DNA from: Hafnia alvei
GTDB lineage: Bacteria > Pseudomonadota > Gammaproteobacteria > Enterobacterales > Enterobacteriaceae
DNA: 64,000 nt
Assembly (NCBI RefSeq): GCF_034424155.1
Contig: NZ_CP139992.1
Coordinates: 4,356,012-4,420,011 of the forward strand
Direction: 5' to 3'
The notes under the pieces were generated by a model. The model ran no database searches. It had not been told where the DNA came from and worked only from the letters and a program-made list of their open reading frames with translations. The translations under genes were made by a program, and so were the position numbers. Within the stretch, counting starts at the first letter, position 1, and every line of letters starts with the position of its first letter. Shown here one piece after another: positions 20,724-33,360 of the stretch.

Positions 20724-21584
20724 ATGCTCCAGAAAGCCGTTCCTCTCGGAATTTACGAAAAAGCGCTCCCTGCGGGAGAAGACTGGCTGCCTCGATTGCA
20801 GTTAGCAGCCGAACTCGGTTTCGATTTTGTCGAGATGTCAGTTGATGAAAGCGATGCACGTCTGGCACGGCTTGACTGGAGTCGTGAACAGCGTTTGGCA
20901 TTGGTGAACGCCATTGCCCAAACCGGCGTGCGCGTCCCCTCGATGTGCCTAAGCGCGCATCGCCGTTTCCCTTTGGGTTCTGAAGACGACAGCGTTCGTG
21001 CTCAAGGCCTAGAAATCATGCGCAAGGCTATTCGCTTGGCACAAGACGTCGGCATTCGGGTGATCCAGCTCGCAGGGTACGACGTTTACTATCAAGAAGC
21101 CAACAACGCGACCCGCGAACGCTTCCGCGCAGGATTGAAACAGTCGGTCGAGATGGCTAGCCGTGCTCAGGTCACGTTGGCCATGGAAATCATGGACTAC
21201 CCGCTGATGAATTCAATCAGTAAAGCTATGGGCTATGCCCATTATCTGAATAATCCTTGGTTCCAGCTCTATCCAGACATCGGCAATCTCTCTGCGTGGG
21301 ATAACGATGTGCAAATGGAATTACAGGCTGGAAGCGGCCACATTGTGGCGGTTCATGTCAAAGATACTCAGCCAGGCGTATTCAAAAACGTACCGTTTGG
21401 TACCGGCGTCGTTGATTTTGAACGCTGTTTTACCACCCTCAAAGAAACCGGCTACTGTGGCCCTTATCTGATTGAAATGTGGAGTGAAACGGCTGCCGAT
21501 CCGGTCAAAGAAGTTAAGGCCGCACGCGACTGGGTGAAACAACGTATGACCAACGCCGGGCTTCAGGTTGAGGAGACTCTCTAA
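20724..21584 (+). CDS. ulaE: L-xylulose-5-phosphate 3-epimerase UlaE
   Basis: 286 aa (284 in E. coli). A TIM-barrel epimerase of the xylose-isomerase-like/AP endonuclease 2 superfamily converting L-xylulose-5-P to L-ribulose-5-P. Metal and substrate residues are conserved in [36 protein letters not shown] and PYLIEMWSE. The ATG at 20724 lies 10 bp after the ulaD stop; the longer frame from 20649 overlaps ulaD and was rejected. The stop overlaps the ulaF start by one base. Confidence 0.96.
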   Translation: MLQKAVPLGIYEKALPAGEDWLPRLQLAAELGFDFVEMSVDESDARLARLDWSREQRLALVNAIAQTGVRVPSMCLSAHRRFPLGSEDDSVRAQGLEIMRKAIRLAQDVGIRVIQLAGYDVYYQEANNATRERFRAGLKQSVEMASRAQVTLAMEIMDYPLMNSISKAMGYAHYLNNPWFQLYPDIGNLSAWDNDVQMELQAGSGHIVAVHVKDTQPGVFKNVPFGTGVVDFERCFTTLKETGYCGPYLIEMWSETAADPVKEVKAARDWVKQRMTNAGLQVEETL

Positions 21585-22270
21585 TGCAGCAGCTCAAACA
21601 GCAGGTTTTTGACGCCAATATGGCCCTCCCTCATTACGGTCTGGTCACGTTCACATGGGGCAACGTCAGCGCGATCGATCGCGAGCGCGGTTTGGTAGTT
21701 ATCAAGCCGAGCGGCGTGCCGTATGAAACCATGCAGGCTGAAGACATGGTGGTGGTAGATCTTCAGGGCAATATCGTCGAAGGCCGCTATCGTCCCTCCT
21801 CCGATACGCCGACGCACCTTGAACTCTACCGCCGCTATCCACACCTCGGCGGCATTGTGCACACCCATTCCACTCACGCTACCGCATGGGCGCAGGCAGG
21901 GTTATCCATTCCCGCGCTTGGCACTACCCATGCAGACTATTTCTTTGGTGATATCCCCTGCACTCGCGCCCTAACCGCCGCTGAAGTTGCAGGGGAATAT
22001 GAGCTCAACACCGGCAAAGTGATTGTGGAAACGCTGGGCGATACCAACCCACTGCATACGCCTGGGATCGTGGTGTATCAGCATGGGCCGTTCTCATGGG
22101 GCAAAGATGCCGTCGATGCAGTGCATAACGCCGTCGTGATGGAAGAGGTGGCAAAAATGGCGTGGATTGCCTGTGGTATTAACCCACGGCTACGCCACAT
22201 TGACGGATATCTGATGAATAAGCATTTCAGCCGCAAACATGGGCCGAATGCCTATTACGGGCAGAAGTAA
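21584..22270 (+). CDS. ulaF: L-ribulose-5-phosphate 4-epimerase UlaF
   Basis: 228 aa. A class II aldolase-type epimerase producing D-xylulose-5-P, which enters the pentose-phosphate pathway. Zn-binding histidines are visible in [16 protein letters not shown], with the acidic partner in [11 protein letters not shown] and [13 protein letters not shown] near residues 163-175. The start codon is reached by a TAATG overlap with ulaE. It is a paralogue of AraD; the ula context fixes it as UlaF. Confidence 0.94.
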   Translation: MQQLKQQVFDANMALPHYGLVTFTWGNVSAIDRERGLVVIKPSGVPYETMQAEDMVVVDLQGNIVEGRYRPSSDTPTHLELYRRYPHLGGIVHTHSTHATAWAQAGLSIPALGTTHADYFFGDIPCTRALTAAEVAGEYELNTGKVIVETLGDTNPLHTPGIVVYQHGPFSWGKDAVDAVHNAVVMEEVAKMAWIACGINPRLRHIDGYLMNKHFSRKHGPNAYYGQK

Positions 22271-22296
22271 TTCTTTGATATCTAAGGAAGGCTACC

Positions 22297-22860
22297 ATGA
22301 CAATTAACGCGTTATTTGTGCAAAGCAATCCGGCACGTCGTCGCTATGGTGTGGCAACACTGGTCGGTTTTGCCACGGGGATTATGTCGGCGTTTGTGAA
22401 ATGGGGGGCTGAAGTTCCCCTACCGCCACGAACGATTACCGATGGCCGCGCTGAGTTTAATCCGCCCTATCTGTTTTTACGTGATTATCTTGGCATCGAT
22501 CCAACCACGACGGTGTATACGTTCTCAGAACATATTATTAATCCAGTGATGGTGACTCACATTATCTTCTCATTGGTCTTTGCCATCGGCTATTGCATCG
22601 TGGCAGAACGTTTCCCAAAGGTGAAAATGTGGCAAGGACTGATGGCGGGAATTATTTCAACGATTGCGGTTCACGGTATTAGTTTCCCCTTGCTGGGGCT
22701 CACACCGCCGCTGTCTCAACTCCCCGTTGATGAATATATCTCGGAGATTTTGGGGCATCTCTTTTGGTTCTGGTCAATTGAGCTGATTCGCCGCGATCTG
22801 CGTAACCGAATTACCCATGAGCCAGATGCAGAAGTACCTATCACGGCCATGAGTCGGTAA
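22297..22860 (+). CDS. yagU: YagU family (DUF1440) inner-membrane protein
   Basis: 187 aa with about three to four hydrophobic segments. It resembles E. coli YagU over its length: [47 protein letters not shown]. YagU has been linked to acid resistance in E. coli, but its biochemical role is unknown. It lies 26 bp after ulaF with the ribosome site AAGGA, so it may be read with the ula operon; no role in ascorbate use is known. E. coli yagU lies elsewhere in the chromosome. Confidence 0.85.
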   Translation: MTINALFVQSNPARRRYGVATLVGFATGIMSAFVKWGAEVPLPPRTITDGRAEFNPPYLFLRDYLGIDPTTTVYTFSEHIINPVMVTHIIFSLVFAIGYCIVAERFPKVKMWQGLMAGIISTIAVHGISFPLLGLTPPLSQLPVDEYISEILGHLFWFWSIELIRRDLRNRITHEPDAEVPITAMSR

Positions 22861-22877
22861 ATCTAGTCCATTCTCCT

Positions 22878-22926
22878 GTAGCCCTCGCTGGCCTTCCCTG
22901 TCAAAGGGGAAGGTTAGATGGGGTTA
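22878..22926. repeat. GC-rich hairpin repeat between the yagU-like gene and malT
   Basis: CCTTCCC (22892-22898) pairs with GGGAAGG (22907-22913), preceded by GTAGCCCTC and followed by TTAGATGGGGTTA. It is a shorter, degenerate relative of the two-hairpin family. It lies between two convergent stop codons, where it may help end transcription. Confidence 0.55.
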
Positions 22927-22927
22927 A

Positions 22928-25642
22928 CTACACGCCATACCCCATCATTTTCATAATATTTTGCGCCTGTTGAACGGCCTCTTGGCGATGCGCAACGCCG
23001 AGCTTTTGATACAAATTACGAATATGGGTTTTAATGGTGGTTGCGGCAACGTCAAGTTCACCGGCGATTTGTTCATTGCTATAGCCAGAATAAATCAGCC
23101 CCAGAACCTGCCATTCTCGCTGGGTTAACGGGCTGGTACGAATCAGCTCCGGCACCTGTGGGTGATTGAGCAGTCGTTCAACAAAGCCCTCATCAAAATG
23201 CGCAAACTTATGCCGATGATGCTGGTTGATATCACGCAGAATGCGCTGAGCGCGGTGCTGATCTAGCTCTGGCAGCGTATTGAGCTGCAATAGCTGACGC
23301 AGCTGCTGTGCCATCACTTCGCCCTCAACCACGAAATGACTGACAAAACCGGTACGATTAGCCAAACTTAGCGCTTCAATCAATACGCGCAGCGCTTCGC
23401 TTTTGCGATCGGTGCTCCAATACAGCAAATTACACAGCAGCAGGTTACGATTGAGATCGCTCACCAAGCGCAAACGCCTGGCCTCTTCGTTTAGCTCATC
23501 GAGCACCACTTCGGCTTCTTCATAGCGTCCCAGCAGAATTTGTACTCGCGCAATGTTGCGCCACTGCCCTTGTAGGAAATGGTTATCTGCCCGCGATGGT
23601 TTTTCCGCCTGCATCAGCCACTGCGTAGCGGCAGCACGGTCGCCGGTCATCTGCCACGCAATCACCCGCGGCTTGTCGGTATTGGTTTGCCAGTCTCGAT
23701 GGTAATGACCAGCCTGCAATAAATTCTCACAGCGCCGCAAATATTGGTTAGCGTTGTCCAGATTGCCACGCGCCAAAGAGCACTTGGCTAACATCGCCAA
23801 GCATTGCAGCTGCTGCTGTGGTTCATAGTTCGCTAGCACTTCCAGACCTTTACGGGCGGCTTCTTCGGCTTCGTCTAAACGCATCCACGACCACAAAACC
23901 TGCGAGCGAATTCGCAACAGGAATTCATGCATCGGCAATTGCTCTAAATGCTGTTCATGGATCAGCTCAAAAGCTTTGTCTTGAGTCTCATAGGCCGCTT
24001 GTAAAAAGCCCTGCGCAATGAGAATTTCGCTTTGTTGCAGCATCGCCCACAGCGCGTAATGGTAGGCCTGATGGCGACGCGCAACCTGCTCCGTTTGTTG
24101 CATCATCGGCAGCGCACGGGCTAAATCACCTTTGCAGTGGTGGACTTCCCCCATCACCGAACTGGTAACAATACGGCTGTAATAGCTGCTGATCGGCAAA
24201 TGTTTTAACGCTTCCACGGCCAGCCGTTCGGCATCGTCAGGGCGACCATCGTTGATCGCCACCTGTGCCCGTAATGCATCAAACTCGGCTAACATCACAC
24301 CATCTATTTCAATTTTCTGCACATGCATTTCATGCTCAGCGCGCTCCAGCAGAGTATTCACCTCGCTGTAACGATGCTGGCTCTGTGCCAGCCACGCTTG
24401 TAGCAGCGCCAATCGAGGGTTTTGAATCAGTTTTTCATACGGCAGGGCTTTTAAGCACTCTTCCAGCAACGAAAGCTCGCTTTGATGGAACAGCTCCCAT
24501 GCATGCTGGAGTAGCACATCGCGCAGCATCTCGACGTCGCCTGCCGCTAATGCATGATGGATTGCCTCGGCGGGAAAGCCCTGATCGAGCCAACCCTGCG
24601 CCGCTCGACGATGAAGATCGGGCAAATCTGCTGCCAGTTCCCATTGGCAGCGCTGACGTAAAAAATTGGCAAATAATGGATGGAAGCAAAACCATTCGCC
24701 ATCGGCGTCCATTCGATGAATAAACAACCCCTGCCGCTCAAGCTCTTCCAACTGCTGTTGACCGTTATCCTCACCGGTTAAGCGAGTCAGCAACACATCA
24801 TTCATCGAACGCAGCACTGAGCAGCGCAGCAAAAAGTTACGCGTCGTCGCATCAACGCGATCGAGCACTTCATCCACCAAATAATCAGAAAGATGGCTAG
24901 CGTTGATCTTCGCTAAACGTCGCGCTGACTCTTGCGCCGTGGTGGTTGATTGGCGCACGGAAAGCGCAATCAGCTGTAGCGCCGTCGGCCAACCTTCAAC
25001 CTCATCGCACAGCTGATGGCTTTCAGTGTCTGCCATCGGCGCTTTCAAACGATGATTGAAAAATTGTGATGCTTCTTGATGAGTAAAGGCCAGCTGCTTA
25101 GTGCCCACTTCTAAAAGCTGCTCGCGCACGCGTAAATTAGCGATGCCCAGTGGGGGAAGCGTGCGTGACAATAAAATGACGGTGAGATTATCTGGCTGAT
25201 GGCGCAGGAAAAAGCGCATCGCCTCATGGATTTGCGCATTAGTGATCAGATGATAATCATCAATAACCAAGCATAGCGGTGCCGACCAATCTGAAAGCTC
25301 AATAAAAAGCTGGGCAAATAACGCCGACAGCGTGGCGTACTGATGTTTTTGGCTCATTGCTTCGCTTTTGCTGCAATGTCCGCCGGTAGCTTGCTGCAAG
25401 GCCGCAATCAGATAGCTGGCAAAGCGCTCGGGCTGGTTGTCGCTCTCATCTAAAGAGAACCAACCTAAATGCGCATTTTCCTCTGCCCACTGCGCTAATA
25501 GCGTGGTTTTACCATACCCCGCCGGCCCATTAACCAGCACCAGACGGTAGTTACCGGCTGACGCAAGCTTGGTTAATAACCGTTCGCGTACCACCGTATT
25601 TTGCAGTCGCACAGGGCGACTTAATTTCGACGGAATGAGCAT
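22928..25642 (-). CDS. malT: Transcriptional activator MalT
   Basis: 904 aa (901 in E. coli). An ATP- and maltotriose-dependent activator of the maltose regulon (STAND family). The Walker A motif GPAGYGKT is at residues 39-46, followed by the NTPase module, a winged-helix part, a long helical-repeat sensor domain and a C-terminal LuxR-type helix-turn-helix ([25 protein letters not shown]). An upstream in-frame ATG at 25678 exists, but the start at 25642 reproduces the family N-terminus ([13 protein letters not shown]). It is divergent from malPQ. Confidence 0.97.
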   Translation of the reverse strand: MLIPSKLSRPVRLQNTVVRERLLTKLASAGNYRLVLVNGPAGYGKTTLLAQWAEENAHLGWFSLDESDNQPERFASYLIAALQQATGGHCSKSEAMSQKHQYATLSALFAQLFIELSDWSAPLCLVIDDYHLITNAQIHEAMRFFLRHQPDNLTVILLSRTLPPLGIANLRVREQLLEVGTKQLAFTHQEASQFFNHRLKAPMADTESHQLCDEVEGWPTALQLIALSVRQSTTTAQESARRLAKINASHLSDYLVDEVLDRVDATTRNFLLRCSVLRSMNDVLLTRLTGEDNGQQQLEELERQGLFIHRMDADGEWFCFHPLFANFLRQRCQWELAADLPDLHRRAAQGWLDQGFPAEAIHHALAAGDVEMLRDVLLQHAWELFHQSELSLLEECLKALPYEKLIQNPRLALLQAWLAQSQHRYSEVNTLLERAEHEMHVQKIEIDGVMLAEFDALRAQVAINDGRPDDAERLAVEALKHLPISSYYSRIVTSSVMGEVHHCKGDLARALPMMQQTEQVARRHQAYHYALWAMLQQSEILIAQGFLQAAYETQDKAFELIHEQHLEQLPMHEFLLRIRSQVLWSWMRLDEAEEAARKGLEVLANYEPQQQLQCLAMLAKCSLARGNLDNANQYLRRCENLLQAGHYHRDWQTNTDKPRVIAWQMTGDRAAATQWLMQAEKPSRADNHFLQGQWRNIARVQILLGRYEEAEVVLDELNEEARRLRLVSDLNRNLLLCNLLYWSTDRKSEALRVLIEALSLANRTGFVSHFVVEGEVMAQQLRQLLQLNTLPELDQHRAQRILRDINQHHRHKFAHFDEGFVERLLNHPQVPELIRTSPLTQREWQVLGLIYSGYSNEQIAGELDVAATTIKTHIRNLYQKLGVAHRQEAVQQAQNIMKMMGYGV

Positions 25643-26205
25643 GGTAAATTCCCACAAAGAAAGCCCAAAGCAAACCACAGCAATATATAAGTTTTAAATA
25701 TTGCTTAATTATTTCGCGCTTCGTAATTAATTAGTCCTGTTTAACTTGGGATATCACACCAATTAATGCAACAGAGCATGACGACTAGGTAGCAGGAAAT
25801 TGCAGTCGATCACACTTCTCACATCTTCTTACATCTTTGCTGAGAAAATGACTCAGTACGGTTTCATTGATTCTCTGTTTAGGTTAGCGCTTCATCTTTT
25901 TCTCTTGCTGGCGCGAAGCCGCATTTCAGCACGGCTTCCCTCGACATAGGAACATTTTTGCTCCTATTCTTAATCCTTTAGTTGCGAGTTTATTGCACAG
26001 CCTTTGTCGATTTTATGGGCTACATCTTGGTAATCAGAGCTGAATTTACACGCCTGTGACGCGGAATATAACGGGTTTGGATCACAGTTTTGCCTACGCC
26101 CCGCCCCTCCTCCCCGCCTCATCCCCCTTCGGGAGGATGTTATAAAACCGGTGGGTCGGCAGGATAACGTCAATTCCTGAACTTTATGCTTTGAGAGAGA
26201 CTGAT
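25643..26205. other. malT-malP divergent regulatory region
   Basis: 563 bp without a gene. It holds a 7-bp-stem hairpin at 25915-25938 (GAAGCCG/CGGCTTC), a weak CRP-like half site around 25806-25816, and two MalT boxes at 26106-26126, followed by TATAAAA at 26141 as a possible malP -10 region. I could not place the malT promoter. Confidence 0.7.
26106..26126 (-). promoter_or_regulatory. Two MalT boxes upstream of malP
   Basis: CCTCCTCCCC (26106-26115) and CCTCATCCCC (26117-26126) are the complement of the MalT box GGGGAKGAGG, repeated at an 11-bp interval. They lie about 80-100 bp before malP, where MalT activates in E. coli. Confidence 0.7.
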
Positions 26206-28614
26206 ATGTCGCACATACCATTTGATAAGGACGTATTCTTGGCGGCGCTGACCCGCCAATGGCAGCACTTCGGACTAACCGCATCAAACCAGATGACGGA
26301 GCATCAATGGTGGCAGGCTGTGAGTGCGGCAATTGCCGAGCAGCTGTCTGCATTACCGCAGCCAAAGGCCGTGGCAAAAAGCGAACTGCGCCATGTTAAC
26401 TACCTATCCATGGAGTTTCTGATTGGCCGCTTAACCGCAAACAATTTGATTAATCTGGGCTGGTATGACGCCGTAGAAAAAGCTCTCGCAGCGCATGACG
26501 TTCTGCTCAGCGATTTATTGGAGCAAGAAACCGATCCCGCGTTGGGCAACGGCGGCTTAGGTCGTTTAGCGGCCTGCTTCTTGGACTCCATGGCAACCGT
26601 TGAACAACCGGCAACAGGCTATGGCTTGTGCTATCAATATGGCCTCTTCCGTCAGTCCTTTAGCGAAGGTCACCAGATGGAGGCGCCAGACAACTGGGAG
26701 CGCGAAAGCTACCCGTGGTTCCGCCATAACAGCGCCCTGAACGTAGACGTTAACTTTGGCGGTAAGCTGGTCAAACAGCCAGACGGTTCAATGCGATGGC
26801 AGCCAGCGCTCACGCTGCGCGGCGAAGCATGGGATTTACCGATTCTGGGCTATCACAACGGCGTGAGCCAACCGCTACGCCTGTGGCAGGCCACTCATGC
26901 GCACCCGTTTGATTTGACTAAGTTCAACGATGGCGAGTTCCTCAAAGCAGAAAGCGACGGTATTGAAGCTGCCAAGCTCACCAAAGTGCTTTACCCCAAT
27001 GACAACCATCAGGCCGGTAAACGCTTACGCCTGATGCAGCAATATTTCCACTGCGCCTGCTCCGTGGCTGACATTCTGCACAAACACCATCTGGCAGGCC
27101 GCAAGCTGGCCGACTTACCGAAATATGAGGTGATTCAGCTCAACGACACGCACCCAACAATTGCGATCCCCGAACTGCTGCGCGTGCTGCTAGACGAACA
27201 TCAAATGTCGTGGGATGAAGCGTGGGCCATCACCAGCAACACCTTTGCCTATACCAACCATACGTTAATGCCTGAAGCGCTGGAATGCTGGGACGAGCGC
27301 TTAGTTCGCAGCCTGCTGCCACGCCACTTTGACATCATCAAGCAGATCAATGCGCGCTTCAAAAAACTGGTTCAAAAGCAATGGCCTAACGATGAAGCGG
27401 TATGGGCTAAACTGGCCGTTCACTACGATAAACAAGTGCGCATGGCTAACCTATGCGTGGTGGGCGGTTTTGCGGTCAACGGCGTTGCCCAGCTGCATTC
27501 TGATTTAGTGGTTAAAGATCTGTTCCCTGAATACCACCAGCTCTGGCCCAACAAATTCCATAACGTCACCAACGGCATCACGCCGCGCCGTTGGCTAAAA
27601 CAGTGTAATCCTGCGCTGGCGAGCCTTATCGACAAGACGCTGAAAAAAGAGTGGGCTAACGATTTAGACGTGCTCAAAGGCCTTGAATCCTATGCCGACG
27701 ATGCGAAGTTCCGCCAAAAATATCAGGCCATCAAGCGTGACAACAAAATCGCATTAGCCAAATACGTTAAAAACGTGATGGGTCTGGAGCTTAATGTCGA
27801 TGCGATCTTTGATGTGCAAATCAAACGCCTGCACGAATACAAACGCCAGCACCTGAATCTCTTGCACATTCTGGCGCTCTATCACGAACTACGCGACAAC
27901 CCTCAGGCTGACCGCGTACCACGCGTTTTCCTGTTCGGCGCAAAAGCCGCTCCTGGCTACTATTTGGCTAAAAATATTATCTACGCGATCAACAAAGTCG
28001 CGGAGAAGATCAATAACGATCCGCTGATGAAAGGACGTCTTCAGGTCGCATTCATTCCTGACTATCGTGTTTCTGTCGCCGAGCTCATGATCCCTGCGGC
28101 TGATATCTCTGAGCAGATCTCCACGGCGGGCAAAGAGGCCTCAGGCACCGGCAACATGAAGCTCGCCCTCAACGGCGCATTAACCGTCGGCACGCTGGAT
28201 GGTGCGAACGTCGAAATTGCGCAGGAAGTGGGTGAGGAAAATATCTTTATCTTCGGCCAAACCGTAGAGCAGGTGAAAGCCACGCTCGCCAAAGGCTATC
28301 AGCCTAAGGCGATTTATCGTAAAGATAAGCAGCTGAAATTGATTCTGGATGAGTTGGCAAAAGGTCATTACAGCAACGGCGATAAGCAAGCGTTCGATCA
28401 AATGCTGCATAGCCTGTTAGACGGCGGTGACCCTTACTTAGTCTTGGCTGATTTTGCTGACTACTGCCGCGCGCAAAAGGAAGTGGACGTCTTGTATCGC
28501 GACCAAGAGCAATGGACACGCGCCACAATTTTAAATACCGCACGCGTCGGTATGTTCAGCTCTGACCGGTCAATCCGCGATTACCAGAAGAGAATCTGGC
28601 AGGCAAAGCGTTAA
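26206..28614 (+). CDS. malP: Maltodextrin phosphorylase MalP
   Basis: 802 aa (797 in E. coli). Releases glucose-1-phosphate from maltodextrin ends using PLP and phosphate. Signatures are [49 protein letters not shown] and the PLP-lysine segment [14 protein letters not shown]. It is closer to E. coli MalP than to GlgP ([24 protein letters not shown]). The ATG at 26206 gives the family start; the ATG at 26191 adds five residues. malQ follows 11 bp later, so the pair is one MalT-controlled operon. Confidence 0.97.
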   Translation: MSHIPFDKDVFLAALTRQWQHFGLTASNQMTEHQWWQAVSAAIAEQLSALPQPKAVAKSELRHVNYLSMEFLIGRLTANNLINLGWYDAVEKALAAHDVLLSDLLEQETDPALGNGGLGRLAACFLDSMATVEQPATGYGLCYQYGLFRQSFSEGHQMEAPDNWERESYPWFRHNSALNVDVNFGGKLVKQPDGSMRWQPALTLRGEAWDLPILGYHNGVSQPLRLWQATHAHPFDLTKFNDGEFLKAESDGIEAAKLTKVLYPNDNHQAGKRLRLMQQYFHCACSVADILHKHHLAGRKLADLPKYEVIQLNDTHPTIAIPELLRVLLDEHQMSWDEAWAITSNTFAYTNHTLMPEALECWDERLVRSLLPRHFDIIKQINARFKKLVQKQWPNDEAVWAKLAVHYDKQVRMANLCVVGGFAVNGVAQLHSDLVVKDLFPEYHQLWPNKFHNVTNGITPRRWLKQCNPALASLIDKTLKKEWANDLDVLKGLESYADDAKFRQKYQAIKRDNKIALAKYVKNVMGLELNVDAIFDVQIKRLHEYKRQHLNLLHILALYHELRDNPQADRVPRVFLFGAKAAPGYYLAKNIIYAINKVAEKINNDPLMKGRLQVAFIPDYRVSVAELMIPAADISEQISTAGKEASGTGNMKLALNGALTVGTLDGANVEIAQEVGEENIFIFGQTVEQVKATLAKGYQPKAIYRKDKQLKLILDELAKGHYSNGDKQAFDQMLHSLLDGGDPYLVLADFADYCRAQKEVDVLYRDQEQWTRATILNTARVGMFSSDRSIRDYQKRIWQAKR

Positions 28615-28625
28615 GGAGCTGTTCC

Positions 28626-30788
28626 ATGCAAGAGAAAACAACGCCACCAATGGAACAAATAACGGAGCACCAGCAGGCCGAGCGGAAGCTGCTGGAAAGT
28701 CTGGCGGCGGAAGCCGGTATCGCGGCCAGCTATATCAATGCTCATGGCAAACAACAGGCGATCAGTGCAGAAACCAAGCAGCGCCTGCTGGAAGCGATGC
28801 ATCCCTTCACGCCGACTCAGGTCGGCTCACCGGTTCCGCCGGTGATGGTGTTTACCCAAGGCCGCCCATGCATTCTCAATCTTTATATCACCGGAGAATA
28901 CACTTGGACGCTCGCGCTAGAAGCCCACTCGTCAGATAAATCGGCACCTACCGCGACTCGTTTCCAAGGAAAAATACAGCGACGCAAAACGCTGACGCTG
29001 CCGCGTGACCTACCGCTGGGCTATCATCAGCTCACGTTAAGCGATGAAACGCAGCAGTGGACTTGCCAGATTATCGTGACACCTCAACGCTGTTATGAGC
29101 CAGACGCCTTGCTGACCGGCCGTAAACTTTGGGGTGCCTGCGTACAGCTTTATACGCTGCGATCTGATAATAATTGGGGCATCGGCGATTTCGGCGATCT
29201 CAAACAGATGGTGCTAAACGTGGCGAAGCGTGGCGGAGCGTTTGTCGGCCTTAATCCGATCCATTCGCTCTACCCTGCTAACCCAGAAAGTGCCAGCCCC
29301 TACAGCCCATCCTCGCGTCGCTGGTTGAACGTGGCCTACATTGATGTCAACCAAGTCGAAGAGTTTAAGCTCAGTGACGAAGCACAAACGTGGTGGAACA
29401 ATACTGAAACGCAGCGACGCCTAAGCGAAGCTCGCGCCAGCGAATGGGTCGATTATTCCAGCGTTATCTCGCTAAAGATCAATGCGCTACAGCGCGCATT
29501 CCCCGCGTTTATCCAGCAGAAAGGCAGCCATAAGCGCCTGAAAGCGTTCCGTCAGTTTGTTGAACAAGGCGGTCATAGCCTGTACCAGCAAGCAGCGTTC
29601 GATGCATTACATGCGCATCTGAATGCCCAAGATCCCACCATGTGGGGCTGGCCAGTATGGCCCGATAATCTGCGCAGCGCAGACAGCAGCAGCGTAGCCG
29701 ATTTTTGCCGTCAGCACGCGGATAAAGTCGATTTCTACCTCTGGCTGCAATGGCTCGCCTACAGCCAGCTTTCAGAATGTTTCGAAGTTTGCCAGCAACA
29801 AAAGATGCCGATTGGGCTGTATCGCGATCTCGCCGTTGGCGTCGCCGAAGGTGGTGCTGAAACTTGGGGTGAAACCGGGCTATATTGCCTGAAAGCCTCG
29901 GTAGGCGCACCGCCGGATATTCTTGGCCCACTGGGGCAAAACTGGGGACTTCCGCCGATGGATCCCCACGTGATGGCAGCGCGGGCCTATCAGCCGTTCA
30001 TTGATATGCTGCGCGCGAACATGACCTGCTGCGGCGCATTACGTATCGATCACGTCATGTCGATGCTGCGCCTGTGGTGGATCCCCTATGGCGAAACCGC
30101 CGATAAAGGCGCCTATGTGCGCTATCCGGTTGATGATTTACTGGCCATTTTAGCGCTAGAAAGCCAGCGCAATCAGTGCATGGTTATCGGTGAGGATCTC
30201 GGCACGGTGCCCGTTGAAATCATCGCTAAACTGCGTGATTGTGGCGTCTACTCCTACAAAGTCCTCTATTTTGAGCACGATCAGGAAAACAGTTTCCGCG
30301 CGCCGCAGTCATACACCGTACAAGCGATGGCAACCATCACCACCCACGATCTGCCAACGCTGCGCGGCTATTGGCAAGCCGATGATTTGCATTTGGGCAG
30401 GGAGCTGGGGCTTTATCCCGATCTTGAGGTGCTGAGAAAACTGCATCAGGATCGCGAGGCGGCTAAGCAAGGATTGCTAGATGGTCTGCATCAATATGGC
30501 TGTATACCGCAAAAGGTTGGGCGACGAGCTGACCGCTTAGCCATGAGTCCGGTCCTCAACCGTGGTTTGCAGCGTTACGTGGCGGATAGCGCCAGCGCTT
30601 TACTCGGCCTACAGCCAGAAGATTGGCTGGATATGGAAAAGCCCGTCAATATTCCGGGTACCAGCGACCAATATCCTAACTGGCGGCGTAAGCTTACCCA
30701 AACCCTAGAACAGATGTTTAGCGATCCTGATATTAATCTGCTTATCAGCGATTTAGATAAACGCCGCCGCAAGGTTTCTGCGGCTTAA
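28626..30788 (+). CDS. malQ: 4-alpha-glucanotransferase (amylomaltase) MalQ
   Basis: 720 aa (694 in E. coli, which lacks part of the N-terminal extension). A GH77 enzyme that disproportionates maltodextrins, releasing glucose and building substrates for MalP. Catalytic segments are ALRIDHVMSMLRLWW (nucleophile Asp), VIGEDLGTVP (acid/base Glu) and THDLPTLRG. The start has an AAGGAG site overlapping the malP stop; a second in-frame ATG at 28650 would shorten it by eight residues. A terminator follows at 30804. Confidence 0.97.
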   Translation: MQEKTTPPMEQITEHQQAERKLLESLAAEAGIAASYINAHGKQQAISAETKQRLLEAMHPFTPTQVGSPVPPVMVFTQGRPCILNLYITGEYTWTLALEAHSSDKSAPTATRFQGKIQRRKTLTLPRDLPLGYHQLTLSDETQQWTCQIIVTPQRCYEPDALLTGRKLWGACVQLYTLRSDNNWGIGDFGDLKQMVLNVAKRGGAFVGLNPIHSLYPANPESASPYSPSSRRWLNVAYIDVNQVEEFKLSDEAQTWWNNTETQRRLSEARASEWVDYSSVISLKINALQRAFPAFIQQKGSHKRLKAFRQFVEQGGHSLYQQAAFDALHAHLNAQDPTMWGWPVWPDNLRSADSSSVADFCRQHADKVDFYLWLQWLAYSQLSECFEVCQQQKMPIGLYRDLAVGVAEGGAETWGETGLYCLKASVGAPPDILGPLGQNWGLPPMDPHVMAARAYQPFIDMLRANMTCCGALRIDHVMSMLRLWWIPYGETADKGAYVRYPVDDLLAILALESQRNQCMVIGEDLGTVPVEIIAKLRDCGVYSYKVLYFEHDQENSFRAPQSYTVQAMATITTHDLPTLRGYWQADDLHLGRELGLYPDLEVLRKLHQDREAAKQGLLDGLHQYGCIPQKVGRRADRLAMSPVLNRGLQRYVADSASALLGLQPEDWLDMEKPVNIPGTSDQYPNWRRKLTQTLEQMFSDPDINLLISDLDKRRRKVSAA

Positions 30789-31131
30789 CTCAACGTCTCT
30801 GCCAATAGACCGTGAAAACGATTTTCGCGGTCTATTTTTCCGCTAATACTTTTTTCCCATTCGATATCACAAAAAATAACCCTCCGTTTAGCAAATGTAT
30901 CTAGAAAAGCTGGCTATGCTTAAAAATGGTTAATTTATAAGTTAGCCACCCAATAAAAAAGCCAGCAGGCGGTGATGCTGTAGCGATTTGTGCCTTTGTG
31001 TTTTTACTCAAAAATTATCGAGTAACACTCACAAAAAATATTCTGAATGGCGGGCATGATGTCTATTAGCAATTATTCAGAAACGAATGATTGAATGATG
31101 GATTCATGCTGTGAATCTAAGGAAGAATGCC
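30789..31131. other. malQ-glgB intergenic region
   Basis: 343 bp with no gene. Beyond the malQ terminator the sequence is AT-rich and ends with AAGGAAG (from 31118) as the glgB ribosome site. It should hold the glg promoter, but no boxes could be assigned confidently. Confidence 0.7.
30804..30839 (+). terminator. Intrinsic terminator of malPQ
   Basis: AATAGACCG (30804-30812) pairs with CGGTCTATT (30828-30836), with inner GAAAA/TTTTC pairing, and is followed by TTT. It lies 15 bp after the malQ stop. Confidence 0.82.
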
Positions 31132-33360
31132 ATGTCCGTACTTCCCAGCAGTCAAATGCTGCAACAGCTTCTAGCGGGTCATTGTGCTGACCCTTTTTCT
31201 ATCTTAGGCATGCATCAAACCTCCAAAGGTTTGGTGGTACGCGCTCTGCTGCCTGATGCAACGTCCGTGCAGGTGCTCGACCGCAAAACAACGCGTATGG
31301 TTGCTCAGCTTGATCTGATCGACGAACGCGGCTTTTTTACGGGCCTGTTGCCTCGCCGTAAAAATCCGTTTGATTATCTGCTCAACGTCGCATGGAACGA
31401 TCATCAACAAATTATTGAAGACCCCTACCGTTTTGGCCCCTTACTCGGCGAAGTCGATAATTGGCTGCTCACCGAAGGTAAACATCTACGTCCCTATGAA
31501 AGTTTAGGTGCCCACCCCACGCATCTGGCTGATATCAGCGGCGTCAGCTTTGCCGTTTGGGCACCGAATGCGCAGCGGGTTTCCGTGGTTGGCGAATTTA
31601 ATTTTTGGGACGGCCGCCGCCATCCCATGCGTATCCGACAAGAGAGCGGCATTTGGGAGCTTTTCATTCCCGGCGTGCAGGCGGGTCAACTGTATAAATT
31701 CGAGCTTATTGATGCACATGGCAACACCGTGCTTAAAGCCGATCCCTATGCCTTTGAAGCACAAATGCGTCCAGATACCGCCTCGCTAGTGACCCCATTA
31801 CCAGACAAAGTTCCACCGGATGCAAAACGCAGCGCGGCTAATCAGCTCAACGCGCCGGTCTCCATCTATGAAGTGCATTTAGGCTCATGGCGACGCCACA
31901 GCGATAACAACTTCTGGCTCAGCTATCGTGAAATGGCAGAACAGCTGGTGCCCTACGTCAAAGACATGGGCTTCACCCATATCGAACTGCTGCCGATTAA
32001 CGAACACCCGTTCGATGGCTCATGGGGCTATCAGCCGCTGGGCATGTACGCGCCAACTCGCCGTTTCGGTACGCCAGAAGACTTCCGCTACTTTATGGAT
32101 AAAGCCCATGAAGCGGGGATCAACGTGCTGCTGGATTGGGTTCCCGGCCATTTCCCTAGCGATACTTGGGGGCTGGCAGAGTTCGACGGCACCGATTTAT
32201 ATGAATATTCAGATCCGCGCGAAGGCTATCATCAGGATTGGAACACCTTGATTTATAACTATTCACGCTATGAAGTGCGCAATTTCTTAGCCGGAAACGC
32301 GCTGTACTGGATGGAGCGTTACGGCATTGACGGCCTGCGCGTAGACGCCGTTGCGTCGATGATCCACCGCGATTACAGCCGCAAAGAGGGAGAATGGATC
32401 CCAAACTGCTTCGGCGGAAACCATAACCTCGAAGCCATCGATTTTCTGCGCTATACCAATAAAACCATCGGTGAACAGCGCCCCGGCGCCGTCACGATGG
32501 CAGAAGAGTCCACCGATTTTCCCGGCGTTACGCTGCCGCCAGACGCCAACGGTTTGGGCTTCCATTACAAGTGGAATATGGGCTGGATGCACGACACGCT
32601 GGACTACATGAAGCTCGATCCGGTCCATCGTAAATATCACCATAACTTAATGACGTTTGGCTTGCTGTACGCATGGAGTGAAAACTTCGTACTGGCGCTG
32701 TCGCATGACGAAGTCGTGCACGGTAAACGCTCCATGCTCGACAAAATGCCCGGCGATGCATGGCAAAAATTTGCCAACTTGCGCGCCTACTACGGCTTTA
32801 TGTGGGCTCATCCGGGCAAAAAACTGCTGTTTATGGGCTGTGAATTTGCCCAAGGCCGCGAGTGGAATTTCGAGACCAGCCTTGACTGGCATTTGCTAGA
32901 AGGTGAAGACAACTGGCACAACGGCGTACAGCGGCTGGTGCGCGATCTCAACCATTGCTATCGAGACTATCCGGCGCTGCATCGCTGGGATTGTGATGCG
33001 CGCGGCTTCCACTGGCGCGTCGTCGACGATCATGAGAATTCGGTGTTTGCCTTCGTTCGCCGCGATGAAACAGGCAACGAAGTTTTGGTTGTCAGCAACT
33101 TCACGCCGGTACCGCGCGAGCATTATCGCATCGGTGTTGAGCATGCAGGGCACTACCAAGAAATCATGAACACCGATTCTTACTATTACCACGGCAGCAA
33201 TGTGGGCAATCAAGGCGGCGTTGATAGCCAACCCGTTGGCAGCCACGGCTGTCAATATTCTATTGAGATCGCCGTGCCACCGCTGGCCACGCTCTATTTG
33301 CAGCTAGCGCCTCAACCAGCGCCATCCTCGGAGGCTGTGTCTGATGCTAAAACCCGGTAA
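31132..33360 (+). CDS. glgB: 1,4-alpha-glucan branching enzyme GlgB
   Basis: 742 aa (728 in E. coli). A GH13 enzyme that makes alpha-1,6 branches in glycogen. Two N-terminal carbohydrate-binding modules precede the (beta/alpha)8 domain with [10 protein letters not shown] (nucleophile), [12 protein letters not shown] (acid/base) and [12 protein letters not shown]. The ATG at 31132 was preferred to 31111 because of the AAGGAAG site and family alignment. It is first of glgBXCAP; the 3' end overlaps glgX by 17 bp, indicating coupled translation. Confidence 0.97.
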   Translation: MSVLPSSQMLQQLLAGHCADPFSILGMHQTSKGLVVRALLPDATSVQVLDRKTTRMVAQLDLIDERGFFTGLLPRRKNPFDYLLNVAWNDHQQIIEDPYRFGPLLGEVDNWLLTEGKHLRPYESLGAHPTHLADISGVSFAVWAPNAQRVSVVGEFNFWDGRRHPMRIRQESGIWELFIPGVQAGQLYKFELIDAHGNTVLKADPYAFEAQMRPDTASLVTPLPDKVPPDAKRSAANQLNAPVSIYEVHLGSWRRHSDNNFWLSYREMAEQLVPYVKDMGFTHIELLPINEHPFDGSWGYQPLGMYAPTRRFGTPEDFRYFMDKAHEAGINVLLDWVPGHFPSDTWGLAEFDGTDLYEYSDPREGYHQDWNTLIYNYSRYEVRNFLAGNALYWMERYGIDGLRVDAVASMIHRDYSRKEGEWIPNCFGGNHNLEAIDFLRYTNKTIGEQRPGAVTMAEESTDFPGVTLPPDANGLGFHYKWNMGWMHDTLDYMKLDPVHRKYHHNLMTFGLLYAWSENFVLALSHDEVVHGKRSMLDKMPGDAWQKFANLRAYYGFMWAHPGKKLLFMGCEFAQGREWNFETSLDWHLLEGEDNWHNGVQRLVRDLNHCYRDYPALHRWDCDARGFHWRVVDDHENSVFAFVRRDETGNEVLVVSNFTPVPREHYRIGVEHAGHYQEIMNTDSYYYHGSNVGNQGGVDSQPVGSHGCQYSIEIAVPPLATLYLQLAPQPAPSSEAVSDAKTR